A stretch of DNA of 64,000 nt from Rotaria sp. Silwood1 (lineage: Eukaryota > Rotifera > Eurotatoria > Philodinida > Philodinidae): the NCBI GenBank assembly GCA_905250075.1, contig CAJNOP010000709.1:1-64000 (forward strand), given 5' to 3'. Below the pieces are notes generated by a model. It was not told the origin of the DNA, ran no database searches, and saw nothing but the letters and a program-made list of their open reading frames with translations. How positions within the stretch are numbered: position 1 is the first letter of the stretch; every line of letters begins with the position of its first letter. Positions 35,934 to 48,782 of this stretch are shown here, one piece after another. Made by a program: the position numbers and the translations under genes.

Positions 35934-37226
35934 ATGAGCTTTCTCAATCGAAGTCTAAGAACATGCTTCCATAGTCTGCTGAGTTTTCATTTCTGTACCA
36001 ATCGTTTTGTGTGTAATCGGTATAAACTCTTCGCTTTGGTTACTTTTTGTATTTATACCGTATTCATTACCGTGACATACTTGGTTCTGCTCAATCCGTT
36101 ACTCAACACATTATTGACACCTGCTAAGCGTCCACATGATCGAAACTTCGTCTCCAAAATCAACAATCGTCTATCAGTGGTATCAACTAAAGCGAACCAT
36201 CGTGATTTCATACTAGTAACAGCTACTTCAGATCGGTTTGTCGATAGATTAGAAAACCTCATTGGATCAATTCATTATTATGAACCTCATTTGTCGATTA
36301 TTGTTTTTGATCTCGGTATGACTGATTCACAACTCTCTCGAATATCATGCATGGCAAATACTCAAATCGAAATTTTTCCATTCGAGATCTATCCGTTTCA
36401 TGTGGCAAATCTACAATTATATGCCTATAAAGCACTTCTATTGAAAGAGGCACTTGAGAAATATGGATCAAAGACAAAAGCTATTTTCTATCTCGATGCT
36501 GGTACAGAATTGCGTTCATCACTCGACCAAATCGTCGAAGCAATCGAAACACATGGCTATTTTCTCACACGACAAAAAACATTGATTCTTGATCATACGG
36601 ACGAGCATACGTTTGCAGCACTGAACGTGAGTAAGAGTGATTTTCGTATGGGTAATCTCTATCAAACAGCAGGATGCATTTTGGGTTTCTCAACAAATCA
36701 CTCTGGGTTTTACAAAGACATTCTAATACCATTTGTAGCGTGTTCCCTGAAAATCGATTGCATAGCTCCGTTAACTTCAATCTCATCGACAACACATCGT
36801 TTTGATCAATCTGTTCTATCGATTCTTGTGTACAAAGCTGGCTATGAGGTAGAAAATGCAGAACGATTCTATGGTGATTTTGGATCTGCGCCAGAACTCG
36901 ACGCAAATATGGTGATATTTTCTCGTCGTTGGCATTGTCCTAAAGTGTATGCATCCGAAATTGTATTTCGACATAAATGCCATTATACACCAATATTACG
37001 CTCCCATCATCGCATTAGAAATATCCATGAGCGAGCTGATGTATACGCTTGTGGAAAATTGACCATTATCGAACTCGGTTCATTCCAGATAGAGTTATCG
37101 GTATATCAAGTGCACGGCCTCATCTTTATCATTTATGTTGTTATGATGAGTTGTCTTTACTATTCGACTGTCTATGTGTTTTGTTTCTTGGTATCAGTTG
37201 TAAGAATAAAACAAAGAAGAGAGTAG
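35934..37226 (+). CDS. DUF1647-type glycosyltransferase-like membrane protein
   Basis: Single exon, 430 residues. A hydrophobic anchor at about residues 31-56 fits a type II Golgi/ER protein. The lumenal domain has the DUF1647 pattern: FILVTATSDRFVDRLENLIG (about 92-111), then IIVFDLGM (about 122-129), FPFEIYPFH, YKALLLKEALEKYG (about 165-178) and FYLDAGTELR (about 185-194), where Asp188 sits in a DxD-like position typical of GT-A nucleotide-sugar enzymes. Substrate and donor are unknown. The C-terminus is unusual: after about residue 390 it becomes strongly hydrophobic (IIYVVMMSCLYYSTVYVF), then basic. That could be a second membrane segment or a shifted end. The start at 35934 is the first Met of the frame. 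A possible AATAAA lies at about 37346. Confidence 0.8.
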   Translation: MSFLNRSLRTCFHSLLSFHFCTNRFVCNRYKLFALVTFCIYTVFITVTYLVLLNPLLNTLLTPAKRPHDRNFVSKINNRLSVVSTKANHRDFILVTATSDRFVDRLENLIGSIHYYEPHLSIIVFDLGMTDSQLSRISCMANTQIEIFPFEIYPFHVANLQLYAYKALLLKEALEKYGSKTKAIFYLDAGTELRSSLDQIVEAIETHGYFLTRQKTLILDHTDEHTFAALNVSKSDFRMGNLYQTAGCILGFSTNHSGFYKDILIPFVACSLKIDCIAPLTSISSTTHRFDQSVLSILVYKAGYEVENAERFYGDFGSAPELDANMVIFSRRWHCPKVYASEIVFRHKCHYTPILRSHHRIRNIHERADVYACGKLTIIELGSFQIELSVYQVHGLIFIIYVVMMSCLYYSTVYVFCFLVSVVRIKQRRE

Positions 37227-38605
37227 ACGAACGCGATTGGGGCTCGACGTGATCCGTCGTTACGGATGTTATTTTATTTGTCTTCTGGATGTGGTCCTTA
37301 CACAAGAGAAAACTCATACTCATACCCGCACTCACAACTTATATATAAATAAATATCTCTCATAGGCTTATCGTCTGTTGGGGCCAGCCGCTGTTATGGT
37401 TTGCATGCAGCTGGATTCTTTCGTCCTTCTCTTTTTACAGACAGCAGTATCTGCCCCACTTCCATCTGATGCTTCCCCATTTATGATTTTTAGGTTAGCG
37501 ATAAACATAGGAATCATGTTGTCGTGACATCTATGTTGGAATTTTTACTCTGCATATTGACTAACGATTTTGTCAACATGCTACCGAACGAGTCATCCGA
37601 AACAGCTAGCCATTAGTGATTTGCCCAGGGTTATTACATGAATGGTAATACTGAGGTTCGATCACAGTATCCTGTAGATATGTGTCGAACAACGTAAGCA
37701 CTCAATCACGACGGCTACACCTTCTATATGTCAAACCTAAAAATGATTGCTGTAAAATTCAGATCAAGAATTAGACTTCGATTGAGCACACATGTAAATA
37801 AGACCAATAGTTTTTTGTGGAACTCACACATATTTTTGAAGAGAATAGCGAGTGTAAGTTTTAAGTTCAAGTTTTCGCGGCGTCCCCTCCTCATTACAGA
37901 CACATAGCAACGAAAGCTCTCGTTACAGACCCTAGCCACTGCACGCAACAGGCTTCAGATATATTTATTAATAAAAAAAACAAAGGAGTTGAACAGTATA
38001 AAGAATATGAGCTCGATGGTTCTGCAATATTTCAACGCCTTCATTAATATTTGAAAAACTATAATATATTTATTAAAGTTCTTAATAGCGAAATCGTCGA
38101 CTTTTTGTAAAATTTAAACTTGTATTTAAAAAGTGAAGAACGAAGAGTAGTAATAGATTGATCTGTCATAGCAATCATATAATCAACATGGAAAGCATGA
38201 TTCGATTTTTTTGTCAGTTTACAAAATAAACGATGTCACCATTTATGAGTTCAATCAGATATATAGTAGTACGCTAAGAGTTGCTGATGCATATAAAGTG
38301 CATTATTATAACAGTCTGATTTATGAGATAGTCGATGATGAAGAAAAATAATAATGTCAAATTAAAAAAAATGATTAACATCGAGTGCATAACAACAATT
38401 ATAAATGAAATCAAACGCTCTTAAACAAAAAAATTCTGTTTTAAATGTAGAAATGAATAATAAAGTCTCGCTCTTGCCATCGATTATCAATGAAAACAAC
38501 TGCAGCGTACAAGAAATTTTTCAGTTTACGTATGATGCATTAGGATATTGAGGTTTAAGGCTATATGTGAGTTTCACATTTCAGCTTCAAAGAAGCTATG
38601 CTAAC
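37227..38605. other. Intergenic, with a weak telomere-like tract
   Basis: GGATGTGG at about 37287-37294 and ACTCATACTCATACCCGCAC at about 37311-37330 form a very decayed tract, beginning about 60 nt after the preceding stop. The rest is AT-rich from about 37.9 kb onward, with no gene seen. Confidence 0.35.
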
Positions 38606-39190
38606 AAGCTTTTTTGTAAAAATGTGCTAAAATGATCATTTTGTTTTCAGAAAAGAGCTGTAGAAAATCAACCAGATTCACCATGAAAGAACCAATTTTC
38701 TGTAAAAAATAAGTAGTAAAATCATATTTGATTTCCGTCTAGATATTCATCTGATTAAGCATATTTTATTTTCGATAATTTAATAATAATCACTAGAAAT
38801 GCTCCTGATGCCTTTTTTGCATACATTTGGATCTAACATTGATTTTCAATAAGCGACTACGAATCAGAATAGAGTCATGACAAAACTGCTTAGCTACAAG
38901 AATTGGTCAACACATTCGATAAATATTTTTTTTTCTTTTTCTTCTGTCAGTTACTTAGAAACTGTCTTAATTCATTTCTTTTTCGATTCAACTATTTTCA
39001 TAAGAAACTTAATAATTATTACTGAATTGTCGAAAACAAAATGTATTTAATCAGATGAAGATCTAGGCAGACCTCAAATATGATCCTTCTAGCTTTTTCA
39101 TGGTGAAGTTTATTGATTTTCTAGAGTTATTTGCTGAAAACAAAATGATCATGTTTGCACATTTAAACAAAAAATGAAACAACATTATGA
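38606..39190. repeat. Inverted repeat at the left edge of duplicated segment B
   Basis: 38606-38697 matches the inverse of about 39098-39190, sharing a block around AAAATGATCATTTTG and CTGAAAACAAAATGATCAT. Copy A keeps only the right arm (about 20090-20165). The left arm may mark an element at the duplication boundary. Confidence 0.5.
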
Positions 39191-41084
39191 TGCATCTATT
39201 ATTAATCGAATATAAGATGAAACATCGAAAAAATTATCTTTACTCTTTTGTTTTGCACCTAAATAAGGGCATCTAAGATATTCATCCAGGTCCGTATAGA
39301 ATAAGATCTTTGTGAACTGGCTCTGTGTGGGTACACTCAAATATGCTTTCTCGTTAGTCTATTTATATATATTATACATGTACATACCTTCTTACAAATC
39401 AATTAGAAGCTTTTGAAAAAAAAAACTTTGAATTCTTTATTACTGATCATCTATTGACTTAAGCACAAATAGATTACAAAACCAAACGTATACTATACAT
39501 TTTTTGTATATTTAGATGTTTGATATCAAATTAATATTTCACCAATAAAATGTACATTATTTTGAATGTAATGCTCTTCGACGATCTGATTTTCGGCGAG
39601 AACATACTTACCATCTGTTTAATGTAAGTTTAAATACAATGGTAAATTTAAATTAACGAATGTAATAAATAAAACTGTAGACTTTTGATGACTCTAACAT
39701 TCTCATTTTATATATGCGATACGATGACAATGTTTGTTCGCTTTTTATGCCTAAGAATATCGTTCAACATGTAAAAACGTGTTTCAAATCTTTTACTGTT
39801 TCTTCTCTATGTTCTTGATGAAGATAAAAAATAACAAAGTCGATCTTTCATCTCGAAAACAAAACAGGACATCCTTAAATCTTATCCATAACTATTCGAT
39901 ATTCTTCAAAATAATTATTGACATTCAGCAGTGAATTCAAGGCTTTTATGATCACGAGCACTTCGGTGAAGAATCATAGATATCATAATACTATGGTATG
40001 GAGTATTCAGAGGTAAATATCAAAATACGACTACACTATTTAAATAAGGGCTATTCACTGTCTGGATGCGTGTAGATTTCGATTGAGAGAAGATCCATAT
40101 TTACAGCCACCATCCGCATACAGTCTCTCATAAGTAGATTTGAGTTAGATTAACAAAAAATACCAAAGTGTGTGTGTTCATAGGTTATCATCCTTGAGAT
40201 ATGACCATATCTATACCTAATGAAATTTTTTTTTCAAAATTTGTTTCACGATCACTGAGAGTTGAACGATCGATGTTTTTCGCTGATAATCTGAATTCGA
40301 ATCTTTACGCTGCCGAAATTTCAATTGTATCACTTGCGTACAATTTGAACTATCAATCATGCTCCAGTGAAATTATTGTGCAAATACATATGCTTAGGAT
40401 AAAAAATATTTAAAACACATTGCTTTTTCTTATCTTCGTGAACATGGTTGTTTCGAAAAAATTATCTCATCTACCAGAATAGATGGAGTGTCTACGATGA
40501 ATATATATCTTTTCGCTGCAAATAATTTAGAGTAATTTAAAATGAGATCTGTTTAGAAGAACAATAGTTATTAGCTTTCTTACATATGGCGACAGTAAGT
40601 ATGTGGAATAAGTAACGCTGATGGAAAAGAAATCTTTTCAAACCTATTTTAACCTATATCGTGGTGCAATGGTGGATACCAGCTTATGTATATTGGTGTT
40701 GTGTTCATCAATTCCTTCGTTTGTTAAACAATTATGACTTTAAAAAGCGAATAAACAGTGAAACATTTACAACTTAATATCACTGAATAAACCACTTGTT
40801 TGTGTTCAACCTATTGTGTAAGTCATGATTTAACAAACACACATTCTCAACCAATAATATGAATATCTTTTACATAGAAAGGTATAACTACACGTTGTTT
40901 CGAACGTTTGAATTCTTTCTATAATGATAAGTAATCAAAAAAAACAAAAGAAATATCGACCAATATATATTTTGTACGATTATCTGTATTATGACATTTA
41001 GTATATTTATCAAATGATTAGAAAATTTCTTAAATTGAATTGAGCAGATAAGAATGGATATTTTTGAATTGAAATCAGATTCAG

Positions 41085-42010
41085 ATATTTTTGTACTTAT
41101 TAACAAATCAGAAATCCTAATTGATGATATAATCAAAATAGTACTCAGCCATTCATTGCAATTCTATATTGATGACCTATTCACTTTAGTTTGTTTTAAT
41201 GTAAAAATTCGAGTGTACGAGATCAAAATAAAATAATCATATCCTTCATAACACAGTATAATAACAAGAAAATTTTTCCTATATGGGCAAAATCATTTGT
41301 TAGCGACGTGTTTTGAACAAAATTAAATTACGCTAATTACTTTTTACTTCATAGTCAGCTAATTTTTTTTAAACTTATGTCTGTCTGATATTCTTTTTAT
41401 ATTATCATAAAAAAGATAGTTTATGGTCTGAAAATACAAGAATTATAAAACTTAGTCAATTCAATCATTAATCAAGATACTTCTTAGATGTTCAGCTATC
41501 ACTCGGTTAAGTTGTTAAACAGATTTAATAATCAGAAAATACAATTTATCAATAGTCGATCATATTACAGGATTAGTATAACAATTAAAATAGTTATAAA
41601 GTGAATCACATTTTTTATTTATTTATCTTGTTTCTTTAGCTATTCTACATATTATCTAGTGCGTGTGACCTGATTGTTTTAACCTACAACTTTTGTGAAT
41701 AAGAAGAATCATCATTGTTATTTTTCTTATTATGCATTATCTAAAACAAAAGGAAAGAATTTTCTCATTTTTTTTCTTGCTCGTTGCCATTATCCATCCT
41801 TAGTTATAAATATTTAGGATTTCTTCAAATAAAAATAACCTATTTCTTGTTGAGAAAATTTGATACAATGAAAACTATGAAGGTGGTACAATTTTCTCGA
41901 TATGACAGCGATATATCAAATGAAGAGATTGTAAAAGAAAAACAATAAGTCAATCAAAGACGATGAAATATTTCGAAAATGTCATGCTTTATCTAGATTT
42001 GTCAAAACTG
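41085..42010. other. About 930 bp present only in copy B
   Basis: Copy A passes from ...AAGATATTTT near 22119 straight to sequence matching 42010 onward. The block in B has no recognisable frame or inverted ends. Either a deletion in A or an insertion in B. Confidence 0.5.
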
Positions 42011-42572
42011 CTTCAAATATTATCAATAATAAAATATTTTCTACAAAACTAACACTATCTTTCGAACTATGGACTTTTTCATATCAATGTGTTAAATCAG
42101 TAAAAGAAATAGACAATAGTTAATAAAATCAAAAAAGCATTTGTTATTTGGTGTATGGTTATACAAGCAATTCACATTCGAAAACATTGGAAGACAACTT
42201 TTCAGCTTTTTTTAAGAATTTTATATGTAAACATATTGTAAGCATGACTATTCATTTAATTCTTTAAATTTATTTTTCTGCTGATAAATTTTGTATTTTT
42301 TACTGATACTTATATTTAATAAACGGATCATTATATAATTAATTAGTGATAATTTTAGTCCTGATCATTTCATATACTTTACTGACTATTTAAATGTTAA
42401 TCACTCTCATTCTTGTCAACTATGTTATAAACGCATCTAAATATTTTTGTTGAAAACAAATTGCATGATGAAAATCATTGAGCTTAAGATATAGGTAATT
42501 GATTTAATATACGATACATCTATTGAGCTACATGCTATGACATTATTTTATTATTCATTTTTGTTTAATTTA

Positions 42573-43862
42573 TTAGAAATTTAAAAAAAAGAAAAATACA
42601 AAAATACAAAGATAAGACTGATATATTAATATAGATCCACGAGAATCTTTGCCTTCAGTTGATGTACAACAAGTATATTGATATTTTGATGGTGATGTAT
42701 CATTTGGAAAACTTCGATATACAATTCGTTTATTTAATGGTTGTGGATTACGGAAATTTTCCGAAAATATGTCTAATCGAAACATTTCCAATTCATCGTC
42801 ACTAATTTGAATGGGTGTTTGAAATACAGACCAAATAACATTTTCACTGCATGGAGGTGTTGTTAATGAACCTGAATAACGATAAAAATTGTTTAAATTT
42901 GTATTCATTAAAGTTGATAATTGTAAACTGACTCCAGCTGACTCATTTGTATCATTTAAAGGATCAGCTGTTGAAAAATATTGTTCCCATGCAGCTAATG
43001 TATCATTATTAGTATTGATAGTTTCTCTCTTTGTTTTACGTTTTCTTCTTGTATGATCAGTTGATTCAGAACTACTCGAATTTGATTTAATAGTCTGAAT
43101 AAATATGCCAAGTACCGCATATTGATTTATTGCAGAGCTCGAATAAACAAAATGAATTTCACCAGCATAATTTTCACTATTTCTAAAGATAAAATATACA
43201 TTATCGATTATGTTTCTTCTTTAATAGATGATCATAAGTTTTCTATTATGTTCAAACGAACGAATGTTTGAAGAGCGTCATGTGCTACATTTCTTAGTTT
43301 TAATTGCTCATTAATGGTGAAAAATATCTTCAGAACACTACGAGAATTTTGAAGATGTGAAAGGCATTTTATAAGTCAATCGTTTAATTACATATATACT
43401 CAAAAGAGGATCTTCTACTATAAGTGAAGAGAGTATTTTTAAAAAATCTAATTAACGAATATTTAATTACATTTGATGTTCACTGCCAGATTTATAGTTT
43501 TGACCCCAATGAAGATGAAAATTAACAAATTCATATGTTCCATTTAAACCACCGCCACTCAATGTTAAAGGAAACGCAGTTTTGTCGACTTGTGAAGCTG
43601 TAATTGTATGTCCATCATTTGTAATTGTAAAATTTTGTACTACATTAGTAGCCGATGAAAGTTGAAAAGCAGGATATGCATTATAAACAGTACATGCTGT
43701 TTGAATATTGATTGGCGATTGAACCATTCCTTGGCAGGCTGCATACGAATCTTCCCAAACATCTGGTCCAGCATCACCATAATTCCAATGAGTTTCTTGT
43801 GATAAAGAAGTATTAACTGAACACAATAATATAAAAACAACTAATAGCCAATGCAAACGCAT
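42573..43862 (-). CDS. Membrane-anchored alpha-carbonic anhydrase B
   Basis: Exon 1 is 43862-43471 and exon 2 is 43182-42573, phase-matched, giving 333 residues. The signal peptide covers about 1-21 (WLLVVFILLCSVNTSLS). Zinc ligands are His116, His118 (FHLHWG) and His129 (GSEH); the shuttle-type histidine is in NDGH (His85); SLTTPPCSE is present, with the extracellular cysteine pair. A basic linker HTRRKRKTKRE interrupts the domain about 40 residues after EIHFVY, as in gene A. The C-terminus ends in LCIFVFFFFLNF, a hydrophobic tail suited to a GPI-addition signal or membrane anchor. The Met at 43862 is preferred to an upstream TTG because it aligns with the paralogue's start. The stop codon overlaps AATAAA. 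It appears fully functional. Confidence 0.9.
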
Positions 43863-46800
43863 GATGATCGATTTATTAGTCAATGAGAAATATCAACTTT
43901 ATATTGTGATAAATTATACTCTTGATGATATAGATAAATGATTCAATACAGTTGTATTTGACGTCTAATTTGTTTTTTTTGTACACAGATGAGTAACCTT
44001 TATTTTTCCTTTGGATAAAAATGAAACCCTATTCTTTTTATACTTCTACTCATTGGCGTAGATGTAATACCATGTTATCACCTTGAAATATTCAAAACAC
44101 AAACTAAAAATTTGTTTGATTGGTTCTTATTTTCTTAGCAGAGTTTACCTTAAAAATTCAAATATTTTTATTTTTTCTTTCATTACCAAATGTTACTAAT
44201 TTTTAAATGATTAAGCGAAAGCAGCTATTTAAACTTTTCACGCTTCGGTTATTTGAGTTTTCGCTTTCTCTTCAGTAAATATACAGATATAGCAAAACTT
44301 ACGTTGTTTTTTTTTCTTGTTGTAATTCGAGTTAGAAGTAAATGTACAATGCGTGAAGATGAATATTTTAGAAAAACTAAATTACTATATTGTGTTATAA
44401 TGAAAAATATATAAATAGAATTTAATTATATATAGATAAATTGTTTTCAATATGAATATAGATATATATTTATATCAAATTCTAATGAGACGATGGTACT
44501 TCAAATTTTACATTCATATCCTAATAGATATTACCAAAAAAAAAACAGATAAATCATATATTTATCTCGAATAACAATATTTTAAATGATCAACTATTTT
44601 TTTTCAGCATTCATTTCATATGCTCATTTATCAATAAAACGTGAATATCGCTCTTGGTTAACAACATTCAACCTTATGTTATTATGTTCCCTATTATTAA
44701 TCGTATCAATTAGTATACATATATATTTATATTAAAATATTAATCGAAGGAACAATATTTGTCAATGTATACGTATTCCATTCATTGATCTTAATTTTAT
44801 CATACAATAATCTGTTTGATCTCTAAAAGAGTTCGAAAAAAATTGAAGATCAAAAGTACTTTTTCTCATTTATGTAATTAATGAGTATTATAATTGAATC
44901 GTTATTAAATATCACTACAGATACAAACTATTACTTGAAATGTTCATTTTCCGAGTAAAATAAGAATTGAAATTGCTTTCTTTGATTATTGTACTTTCAA
45001 AACTCCATATTTGCATCATGCTTTATTTAGAACTACGTAATATTTTTTTTTATTGGTATTTTTCTCTAGGTAAGCTTTTATTCATCAATAAATATAATTA
45101 CGTATAAGTAAGTCAGTAATTCATATTCAAGATGAAAAAAATAAAAACACGTGTTTTTTGGTGATTTATCATGCAGAACGAAGCAATAAATATCAACTCT
45201 TATGAGACGTGCATCTTATATAACTTTATCAACGAAAGAATAAATAAACGAAAATGTTATTATTCATCGATATATATATATTGTCAAGTATAATAAATAT
45301 AGAATCCTGCTGGCTATTGTATCTTGTCGAATAATAAACATCATTGAAAAGGGCTTTAGCTATTAAATAATTATTTAACTTAAAATAAGAATAATATTTG
45401 TATTGTAGTAAACTTAACATATTTTGCACAAATATAATTTTCATTTGAACATATGAATAGATTTCAGATAATAAAGAATATTCTAAGATAATTTGTAATA
45501 AACTTATTGAATTCTAATTTTCATGCCATTTATAAAAATATATCATTCAATTTTATCTTTTATCACTGCTATGTTTTTTATTTTGGTCATAAATGAATTG
45601 AATTGTGTGATTTTGAGAACTTGTAATATGACATCTATTAATACTTTTGCATAATTAGAAATAAGTTCTAGTGCATAAAAACAATTTATTATTTATGAAA
45701 ATTATCAATTTATTATTTACTTTAGTTATAAATTAAGTAAGGTGCGCACAAAAATATAAAATTCGAGCAGAATTTCTTTTTTTCGTTTTTTTTATTCTAT
45801 ATATTTAATTTAATTTCTACATATTTTCTTCTTTGTGGTCGATCTTTGTATTTATTTATTCATTTTCCTTATTTTTCTGTTACGTTTCGACAACGATATT
45901 ACCTTCATCAAACTATTGCATTTTTATATCTATAAACATCTATACATACATTCACATGTACATATATTTTTCATTTTCTTTTTTAGATATTTTACGCTTT
46001 TTCATCGAGATTCAAAATATGATAGTGAGACAGAGGAAGAAGATAAATAATCAATAACTCCTACCAGAATCATTATCTTACTGTCCCACTATCATATTTT
46101 GAATCTCGATGAAAAAGCATAAGAAAACTAAAAGGAAAAAACCAAAAAAATATATGTACGTGTGAATATGTATGTATTGATGTTTATAGGCATAATAATG
46201 CAAGTAGTCTGATGACAGCAATATCGTTGTCAAAACGTAATTAAAAAAAGAGGAAAACAAATAAATAAATATGAAAATCGATCACGAGGAAGAGAATGAT
46301 AAAAAAAAAATATACATTAAGTATATATAATTAAAAAACATAATGACCTTTCTTATATCAAAAGACAATTTTTCGGATTTTATACAAGGTTAGATTAAGC
46401 TTGACCAAATGTGATGAAAAATATGTAATTTATCATTTTTGTTGAGAATCTTTTGAAGAAGAAAAATTGATTTCTTTTGTATCTAAAAGTTCTTTTTTAT
46501 GCTAAATAACTGTGTACACTTTTTTCGATTTTGAAAACATCTTCTGTTTCATGTTGATTATAAAACTGAGTCTATGAGACTAATTTGCAAATTATTTTCA
46601 TAGATTCAGTTTTATCATTAACATGAAACGAAAATCTTTTTAAAATTGAAAAAAAAGGTAGTTTTAGAAAAAAAAAATCGTTTTTTTCTAAAAGAATAAA
46701 AAATTTTGCTCAAAATTTGTATTTTTTGCACTTTTCATGTTTGCATCATAGTGTGTATTGAAATATGATTATCTTGAATTTCTCTTTGAAACGAAAATAA

Positions 46801-47324
46801 AAATTAATGTGCTATTGTTGAGTCCATTAAATTAATCAACAAATCTTCTTTCACTTCGTATCGTAACCATAACACTTTCAATCAGATCAGAGCTACCAAC
46901 ATTCTGATTTTTGGAATATATTTTATTCTATAATTCTGTATTAATGTATTATTTCAGTTCCAGCTGTTTTTCTTAATTTATTTACATTAAGATAATAACA
47001 AGTTCTTGCATGAAATAACAAATTAAAATCAAAGACACAATCATTACAAATATTTTTCATAGAAGCAAGGCTAGAATGAATGTAACGTTTCTTGATTATA
47101 TCATTACTATTTCGCATTTTCAAAAAAAAAAAATAATTATGATAGGAAAAACAACCGATGATCAGACACATACAACGAAACTGCAGGCAATCAATGATAC
47201 TATTTGATTAATTTATTTTGCGATATGTTGAAAGATTTATAGAATTCAAATCATAGAAATAGCTTTATCAGTCACATCACTATTTATTCGAATAATTTTC
47301 TTTTTCACTAAAAATATAGCTCGA
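43863..47324. other. Intergenic part of duplicated segment B
   Basis: No gene recognised between the two carbonic anhydrases. It aligns in patches with 24408-28829 and contains the foldback at 45829-46293; the frames at 45833-46057 and 46078-46260 lie in that foldback and are not genes. Confidence 0.4.
45829..46293. repeat. Large foldback: two arms of about 200 nt, spacer about 45 nt
   Basis: 45829-46037 is the imperfect inverse of 46080-46293. The innermost stretch TTTTTCATCGAGATTCAAAA is exact on both arms. It is absent from the matching place in copy A (near 26480), so it inserted after the duplication or was lost there. Transcription across it would give long double-stranded RNA. Confidence 0.8.
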
Positions 47325-48629
47325 TTAAAATATTATAAAAAAAATAAGATTAATTAAAAATGTTGAATAAGAAAGTTTTTTAAATGAAGATGTCAATGTA
47401 TTAGATGGTTTAGTTGGATCCTTTCTTGAACAACAATTATAATCTGGTATTGATGATAATGTTTCATTTAAAAAATTTCGATACATTTTTCGATTATATA
47501 ATGGTTGTGGACGACGATAATCTTCAAAATAAATATTTTGTCGAAAAATTTTAAATTCATTTTCAACAAACATAATTGGTTCTTTAAATATTGTCCAAAT
47601 AACACCCTCTGTACATGGAGGTGTAGTTAATGATCCTTCATATCGCCAAAAATCTCGTAAATTTTCACCCATAAGTAATGCTAAACTTAAATTCATCATA
47701 GTTGTATTTTCTTCTGCTTTTAATGTTTGTGCTATATCGAAAAATCTTTGCCATTCTTTTCGTGTATCTTCATCCAGGATACGAACTGTACTGTTTTGTG
47801 TTTCATTGTGAAAAAATAAACTTTGCATAAAAATACCAAGTACAGCAGTTTGATTTGTAATAGGATTCAAATATACAAAATGAATTTCACCTGGATACTT
47901 CATACCATTTCTATTTTTAAAAAAAAAAGTTAAATTAAAGAGACAAGTCCTCCAATTGATAAATCATTTTGAAATCGCGGCTATGCGCATCATTATAGAC
48001 CCAAATGAGCTATGAATGTTCTGGAAAGAGTTCAGATTCTTAACTTATTACTGCAGTTTGACAAAAAAAAAGACTTTTAGAATATCAAACTATGGTGTCT
48101 CAGTTTTTTAGAAACCTTGCTATCAATCACTATGTTGAATTTGAGTTAGATACTAAAGTAGAATAAAATAAAAAAATCTTATAATTAATTTCTTTTTCAG
48201 CAGCTTTGAAAGTTATTATTGATATACTTACACTTCATGTTCGCTACCTGATTTATGATTTTCTCCCCAATGTAAATGAAAATTTACAAATTCCAAGGTA
48301 CCTTGGAAATCACCACCTGTAAGTCTCAAAGCTGATAGATTAGGTTCATTAATGAATGTTCCAACAATTGTATGTCCATTATTTCTCAGTTTAAAATTGT
48401 GTTGTTCATTATAGCCAGATCCAAATGTAAATGGTGTAAAATTTTTATATGTTGTACAAGCTGTTAAAATATCAATTGGTGATTGTAATTGACCACCACA
48501 TGTAGGAAATCTTTCATGCCAAACATCAGGCCCCAATTCACCATAATCCCATTCATGAACATGGTCGACACAAGTCACAAAGAGAAAAAATGATATGAAG
48601 AACACTGCATGGTACAACATCACATTCAT
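47325..48629 (-). CDS. Secreted/GPI-type alpha-carbonic anhydrase C
   Basis: Exon 1 is 48629-48232 (donor GTAAGT) and exon 2 is 47910-47325, phase-matched, giving 327 residues. The signal peptide covers about 1-20 (FFISFFLFVTC). Zinc ligands are His118 and His120 (FHLHWG) and His131 (GSEH); NNGH supplies His86; SLTTPPCTEGVIW carries the catalytic-pocket Thr. It lacks the basic linker of genes A and B. The ending KLSYSTFLINLIFFIIF is a short hydrophobic tail without following charged residues, as in GPI-attachment signals. It lies 154 nt from the end of gene D, in tandem on the same strand. Its 3' end is what remains in copy A at 28830-28896. Confidence 0.9.
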
Positions 48630-48782
48630 TTATGTAAAAAAAAATATATAACATATTTATATATCTTAATATGTGAAAATTTTCTTGAGCAAAAAAACAC
48701 CACCCAAACACGTTGTTCTATTTGTAAAAACAAACCACAAAACATTGGTTAACATCAACATACAATGTAATTGACTTAAGTT

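Larger units (their letters stand above)
38718..47385 (+). repeat. Segmental duplication, copy B (direct)
   Basis: The counterpart of 19689-28896. Beyond 47385 this copy continues with two more carbonic anhydrase genes that copy A lacks. It carries sequence missing from A at 41085-42010 and a foldback at 45829-46293. Confidence 0.85.

Noticed and set aside
36565-36906. A minus-strand frame of 113 codons
   Set aside because: It is the shadow of the DUF1647-type gene.
45833-46260. Three open frames rich in Phe, Ile and Tyr
   Set aside because: They lie in the two arms of the foldback and mirror each other.
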